A DNA stretch of 51,219 nucleotides from Opitutus sp. (GTDB taxonomy: Bacteria; Verrucomicrobiota; Verrucomicrobiae; Opitutales; Opitutaceae), in contig SIBR01000025.1 of assembly GCA_009695065.1 (NCBI GenBank), positions 1 through 51,219 on the forward strand, in the 5' to 3' direction. Under the pieces are notes generated by a model that worked only from the letters and a program-made list of their open reading frames with translations, made no database searches and was not told where the DNA came from. The stretch's first letter is position 1, and each line of letters opens with the position of its first letter. Of this stretch, positions 47,621 to 51,219 are shown piece by piece. Made by a program: the position numbers and the translations under genes.

Positions 47621-50014
47621 TCAGCGCCCGGGCTCAGGCCAGTTGAGATGCCGGTGCAGGAATTTGTAGGTGCCGACGCCATGGATCTGGTGCGGACCGT
47701 TGAAGAACTCGATCGTCGCCCGCTCCGGGATTCCGAGTTTGGCGTAGAGGCGGCGGACCTTGGCAAATTCGGCCGCGACCCATTCGTCCCGGCCCACGCC
47801 GTCGTCGTGCCCGCGCTCGACCATGAACGGACGCGGCGCGATGAGCGCCGCCATTTCCGCGTGGTTGAACGTATGCCCGAGGTTGAATTCGAACACCTCG
47901 TAGACGTTGTGGAAGATCATGCTGTGGACATGTTCGTTGGTCACGTTCTTCAGGACCCACTCGTTGAAATCGCCCGAGGCGATCACGCAGGCGTACTGTT
48001 CCAACAGTGCCGGCACGCGCATCGCCGTGTTGCCACCATAGGACAGACCGTAGAATCCGATCCGCTTGGGATCGACGAAGTCCAGCGCCGAAAGCCACTT
48101 CAGCATTTGCGCATGCTGCACGGTCGTCACCGCGAAGAGGGTTTTCTTCATCGGGTGCGCCAGCCGTTGCAACTGGCGAAACTCATTGCCGCCGCGATAA
48201 AAGTTGTGCGGGGCGTAGGTGATGAAGCCCCGCTCGGCGAGCCGCGTCGCGAATCCCTGATAAATGCGGAAGGCGGGACTCGCCGGGTCGTCGGTGATGA
48301 CATCCGCCGGCACACCTTCCAGTCCGTGCTGGCAGACGACCACGGGCCGTTTCTCACCGGGGCGCAGATCCTTCGGTACCAGCAGGGTGCCCCACGCGAA
48401 CACGTCCGGCGTCACGTCGAGCAGCACCTCGTAAACGATGAACTTCGGCTTGTCGGCAATCTGCCGGGTGCGCGCGTTCGGCGGAATCGTGGGCATCGGG
48501 TAGCGGCCCACCAGATTGTCCCACATGGCATCGCGATATTTGGCGGCCGCCGCCGGCCATGTCGCCGCCGAGGTGGGCTTGGCCTCGGCCCAGTAGCGTT
48601 CGCGTACGCCGGAAGAAACACGCATCAAACTCTGCGTGAACGTGACCAACTCATCCAGTTGGCGGCGCTGGCGTTCAGTCACGGCGGTTTCGGCGGAGGG
48701 CCGAGTCACACTGTCGGCGGGAGCGACGGCGCGGTCAAACCGGGCGGTGTCGACCCCGAGATCGCGCAGGAACGTCTTCAAGGCGCGATCCGAACCGAAA
48801 GGGACCGGACTGCCCCGCTCACCCGCGATCAAGGTTACGGTCGGAGCGATTTTTCCCGGGCCGGAAAAAAAAGATCGCACGCGTTCCGACTCCCGTTGGA
48901 CCCGCTCGAAGGGTGGCGTCGCGATACGACCGGGCGCCCCGGAGGCCCGGCGGGGAGCACGCACAGCGGGCGGGCCATCGATCGTCGGCACCGCACTGTG
49001 CTCGATCACCAGCGGACGGGGCGCGACGAGACTGGCCAGCTCCGCGTCGCCGAATTCCGTGAGGAGTCCGAAGATGTTGCGATAAATCGGTTCGTCAGCG
49101 ATCCCCTGTCGCGAATCGAAATATCCGCTGACCAGCACCGCGTCGATCCGCGGATCGATCGCGCCGCTGTAAAGCGCGAGGAGGCCGCCTTCGCCGTAAC
49201 CCGCCACGCCGACCGGCAGGCGTGGACCCGAAGCATTGCGTTGCGCAAACCAGTCCACCGCGGCGAGGACCTTCTGCACCTCGTAGCCGATGATGTGCCG
49301 CCCCATCTCGAAGGCCTGCCGGTAAATCCATTCGCGATGGGTTTCATTCGTCATCAGGATGTCCGGATTGCCGGAAAATTCATCGCTGCGATTGATCAAC
49401 ACCGGGACCAGCACCTGGCAGCCGGCGGCGGCAAGCCGGGCGGCAAAGCGCGATTCCCGCGGTACTCCGGGCGCGAGGCCCGCGATCATCTCGGGCGTTT
49501 GATCCGCCTCGGGCAGGGAGACCACCCGCGCGACCGGCAGCCCCTTGGGCTCGAGCAACAATCCCTCCGCCCAGACTCCCGCAAACACCGGCCACCGAAC
49601 CGACCTCACGGTGTAGGCTGTCGTGTCGGCAACGACGTCGGACCGATCGACGGTCGCGATCAGTTCCGGAGCGCCGGATTTGATCCGGGCATCGACGATG
49701 CCGGTCATCGTGCGCAAGCGTTCCCGGTTAGGCTCGATGGATTTTTCATAGGCGGCGCGGGACGAGAAATCCCGGGCCCAACGCGCCGGCCGCGTCGGAA
49801 TCGAGGCGTCGATCTGCGTCTGAAAGAAGCGCCGGAAACTCGCACGCATTTCCGTCGAGAAATCCCGCTCGCCCACGAGAGGCGAGGTGCCGGCGAGCGG
49901 CGGAGCATCCGCCGCCCGGGCGGAGAGAATCACCGACACCAATCCGACCCAAGCCACGACACGAACGGCACGCTGCCATCCCACGGACGCAAAGCGAAAA
50001 GCGGAGGAATTCAT
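47621..50014 (-). CDS. Exported tandem alpha/beta hydrolase (two domains)
   Basis: This is a 797-residue protein with a signal peptide (VRVVAWVGLVSVILSARA). It has two alpha/beta-hydrolase domains. The first (about 100-420) has the elbow position GVAGYGEGGLLALY near residue 271, where the nucleophile Ser is replaced by Gly. The second (about 540-790) has GFYGLSYGGNTAMRV near residue 655 with a proper Ser, an Asp-containing loop (MVERGHDDGVGRDEW) and a late His in NGPHQIHGVGTYKF. So only the C-terminal unit is expected to be catalytic. The likely role is deacetylation or de-esterification of a polysaccharide or aromatic ester outside the cytoplasm. The leader before its ATG is C/T-rich. Confidence 0.82.
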   Translation of the reverse strand: MNSSAFRFASVGWQRAVRVVAWVGLVSVILSARAADAPPLAGTSPLVGERDFSTEMRASFRRFFQTQIDASIPTRPARWARDFSSRAAYEKSIEPNRERLRTMTGIVDARIKSGAPELIATVDRSDVVADTTAYTVRSVRWPVFAGVWAEGLLLEPKGLPVARVVSLPEADQTPEMIAGLAPGVPRESRFAARLAAAGCQVLVPVLINRSDEFSGNPDILMTNETHREWIYRQAFEMGRHIIGYEVQKVLAAVDWFAQRNASGPRLPVGVAGYGEGGLLALYSGAIDPRIDAVLVSGYFDSRQGIADEPIYRNIFGLLTEFGDAELASLVAPRPLVIEHSAVPTIDGPPAVRAPRRASGAPGRIATPPFERVQRESERVRSFFSGPGKIAPTVTLIAGERGSPVPFGSDRALKTFLRDLGVDTARFDRAVAPADSVTRPSAETAVTERQRRQLDELVTFTQSLMRVSSGVRERYWAEAKPTSAATWPAAAAKYRDAMWDNLVGRYPMPTIPPNARTRQIADKPKFIVYEVLLDVTPDVFAWGTLLVPKDLRPGEKRPVVVCQHGLEGVPADVITDDPASPAFRIYQGFATRLAERGFITYAPHNFYRGGNEFRQLQRLAHPMKKTLFAVTTVQHAQMLKWLSALDFVDPKRIGFYGLSYGGNTAMRVPALLEQYACVIASGDFNEWVLKNVTNEHVHSMIFHNVYEVFEFNLGHTFNHAEMAALIAPRPFMVERGHDDGVGRDEWVAAEFAKVRRLYAKLGIPERATIEFFNGPHQIHGVGTYKFLHRHLNWPEPGR

Positions 50015-50187
50015 AGGGAGGAAATCGAAAAAAGACTGTCAACCCGCCGGCAGGCGGTCGGAAAAACAAATCGACCTAAGGCAAAACCCCACAGCGCACC
50101 GCCTCGCCCGAAGCCACCCGATGACGAGTCCAGACGCCGGGAGGGACTCGTCGAGCCTTCATCGGCGGAGGCGGGTTTCGGAGGCGC

Positions 50188-51219
50188 TCACACGGACGCC
50201 GGTTTGACCGGTTTCGCGCGCTGGGCCAGAGTGTCCAGGTCCACGATCGCCGCCCGGTCGCCCGCCCTCTGCACGAGATCGCAAACCAAGTCGAAGACCT
50301 TGAAGCCGGGATCGCTCGGATACATCACCGACGGGTGCGTCAGCAGGTCGAAGACCCCACCGTGCTCGATGGCCCACTCCACCCCCGCGCGCACGGTCTT
50401 GAGAAACGATTCGAGCTTCCAGCGACCGCCGCGGAAGGCGCCGACGTCGCTGATGAAACTCATCGGCACTTCCACCAAGCCGGTCGGGTAGATGTACGGC
50501 TGGGATTCCGACTGGGTCTTCACGACGGCGGCAATAAAGTCGGCCGTCGGCTCCTTGCCGGTCTCAACCTTCACGGTGCCGGGGGACTTGCCACTGACCC
50601 ACTTAAAGCCGACATCGAGCAAAAGCTGCTGCACGTCGGGGCGGCCGTCCAAGCCGTTGGCAAATCCACCCGGAGTGCGAAAGCCCGCCGGCTCGATGCC
50701 GATGCGCGCCTTGAGCGCCGCGTTGGTGGCGAGGATGTTTTCGCGAATGACCTGGGCCGGAGTCTTGCCGGCGATCAGCCACGGGGCGCGCTTGAAACGG
50801 AACTGCAGGTCCTCCGGTTTGGTCGCGAGGATGTTGATGTGATCGTAGGTGTGGTTGCCCACGGGGTGTCCCATCTGGACGATTTCCTTGAGCCAATCGA
50901 CGTTCTCCTGCTCGAGCACGCGACCGACACAGAAGTAGTGGATCAGCCCGCCCCGCGCCTTGACGCGGCGCGCCGCCTCGACGGCGTAGCGCTTGGTGTC
51001 GTCGTTCAAGACGCCCTTCTGGTAGTCCCAATGCGTGTCGTCCCAGGTCGGAAAATTGCGCGACATTTCGAGGTCGAGCGTGATGGAGATCAGCGCCTTT
51101 TTTGAACTGCCGGCGGGATTCTTCGCCCGCTCCGCGGCGGTGGCGCCCTGGGCGCCGAGCAACAAGCCACCGCCGGCCAGAGCCGACGTGGCGAGAAAAT
51201 CACGGCGGGACAGGGTCCA
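50188..51219 (-). CDS. Tat-exported polysaccharide deacetylase-like protein, copy 3 (5' end outside window)
   Basis: The visible 343 residues begin inside the Tat signal: LSRRDFLATSALAGGGLLLG reads from the right edge. The methionine is beyond position 51219. Motifs match copy 2: ITLDLEMSRNF, VGNHTYDH, GFRTPGGFANG, and FDLLTHPSVMYPSD. Identity to copy 2 is high over the whole length by eye. In this copy the sequence after EVPMS is FISDVGAF where the others have PISDV. It probably heads the minus-strand block from outside the window. The gaps 47477-47620 and 50015-50187 around the hydrolase gene hold no feature I can name. Confidence 0.85.
   Translation of the reverse strand, partial: WTLSRRDFLATSALAGGGLLLGAQGATAAERAKNPAGSSKKALISITLDLEMSRNFPTWDDTHWDYQKGVLNDDTKRYAVEAARRVKARGGLIHYFCVGRVLEQENVDWLKEIVQMGHPVGNHTYDHINILATKPEDLQFRFKRAPWLIAGKTPAQVIRENILATNAALKARIGIEPAGFRTPGGFANGLDGRPDVQQLLLDVGFKWVSGKSPGTVKVETGKEPTADFIAAVVKTQSESQPYIYPTGLVEVPMSFISDVGAFRGGRWKLESFLKTVRAGVEWAIEHGGVFDLLTHPSVMYPSDPGFKVFDLVCDLVQRAGDRAAIVDLDTLAQRAKPVKPASV

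Noticed and set aside
47567..50491. 974-residue open frame on the plus strand across the hydrolase region
   Set aside because: Antisense shadow crossing the 3' end of one gene and into the next. Arg/His-rich low-information protein.

Overview
The window looks like a stretch of a high-GC (about 65%) genome from the phylum Verrucomicrobiota, most likely Opitutaceae or a close relative. The reasons are four very large beta-propeller 'membrane-bound dehydrogenase' proteins of the type shared by Planctomycetes and Verrucomicrobia, abundant ThuA, DUF1080 and Gfo/Idh/MocA-type sugar genes, and start codons preceded by C/T-rich leaders instead of purine-rich Shine-Dalgarno sequences. No rRNA, tRNA or CRISPR was seen. 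This taxonomic reading is inference from gene content.

Layout. 1-0.6 kb: an IS3-family transposase remnant cutting off a small exported-protein gene. 0.7-2.6 kb: recQ. 2.7-22.5 kb: a mostly plus-strand carbohydrate region with a phosphomannose-isomerase-like cupin, an NHL-repeat protein, a divergent heme c propeller protein, two xylose-isomerase-like TIM barrels flanking a Gfo/Idh/MocA dehydrogenase, a 1680-residue ThuA/SGNH-like/propeller/HEAT/cupredoxin fusion, a DUF1080 protein, a second heme propeller protein, an SGNH esterase and an MFS transporter. 22.6-28.8 kb: a B12 module, in which a TonB-dependent receptor behind a cobalamin riboswitch lies back to back with a methionine synthase (MetH) encoded as two ORFs separated by one in-frame TGA. 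28.8-30.2 kb: a PIN/Phd-like toxin-antitoxin pair and a scrapyard of small or broken genes. 30.3-35.3 kb: an NRAMP-like transporter without the metal-site motif, a tartrate/D-malate dehydrogenase plus DASS transporter operon, and an SDR. 35.5-41.2 kb: a ceramidase-like protein, a glyoxalase-fold dioxygenase, an alpha/beta hydrolase, an orphan receiver, a PDZ remnant and a ThuA protein. 41.2-51.2 kb: a continuous minus-strand block with three polysaccharide-deacetylase paralogs, an exported isochorismatase-like protein, a third heme propeller protein and a tandem alpha/beta hydrolase.

How it may work together. The 8-17 kb genes (Gfo/Idh/MocA + sugar isomerases + DUF1080 + ThuA) match the parts list of oxidoreductive glycoside catabolism through 3-keto sugars. 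Here they sit beside exported propeller proteins that carry three different electron-transfer heads: ordinary cytochrome c, PVC-type heme domain, and an azurin-like copper domain. I infer a periplasmic sugar oxidation and cleavage system; the substrate cannot be read from the sequence. The 41-51 kb block looks like a second export-targeted polysaccharide or ester processing locus. The B12 module is conventional in logic (import under riboswitch control next to a B12-using enzyme) but unusual in its split enzyme.
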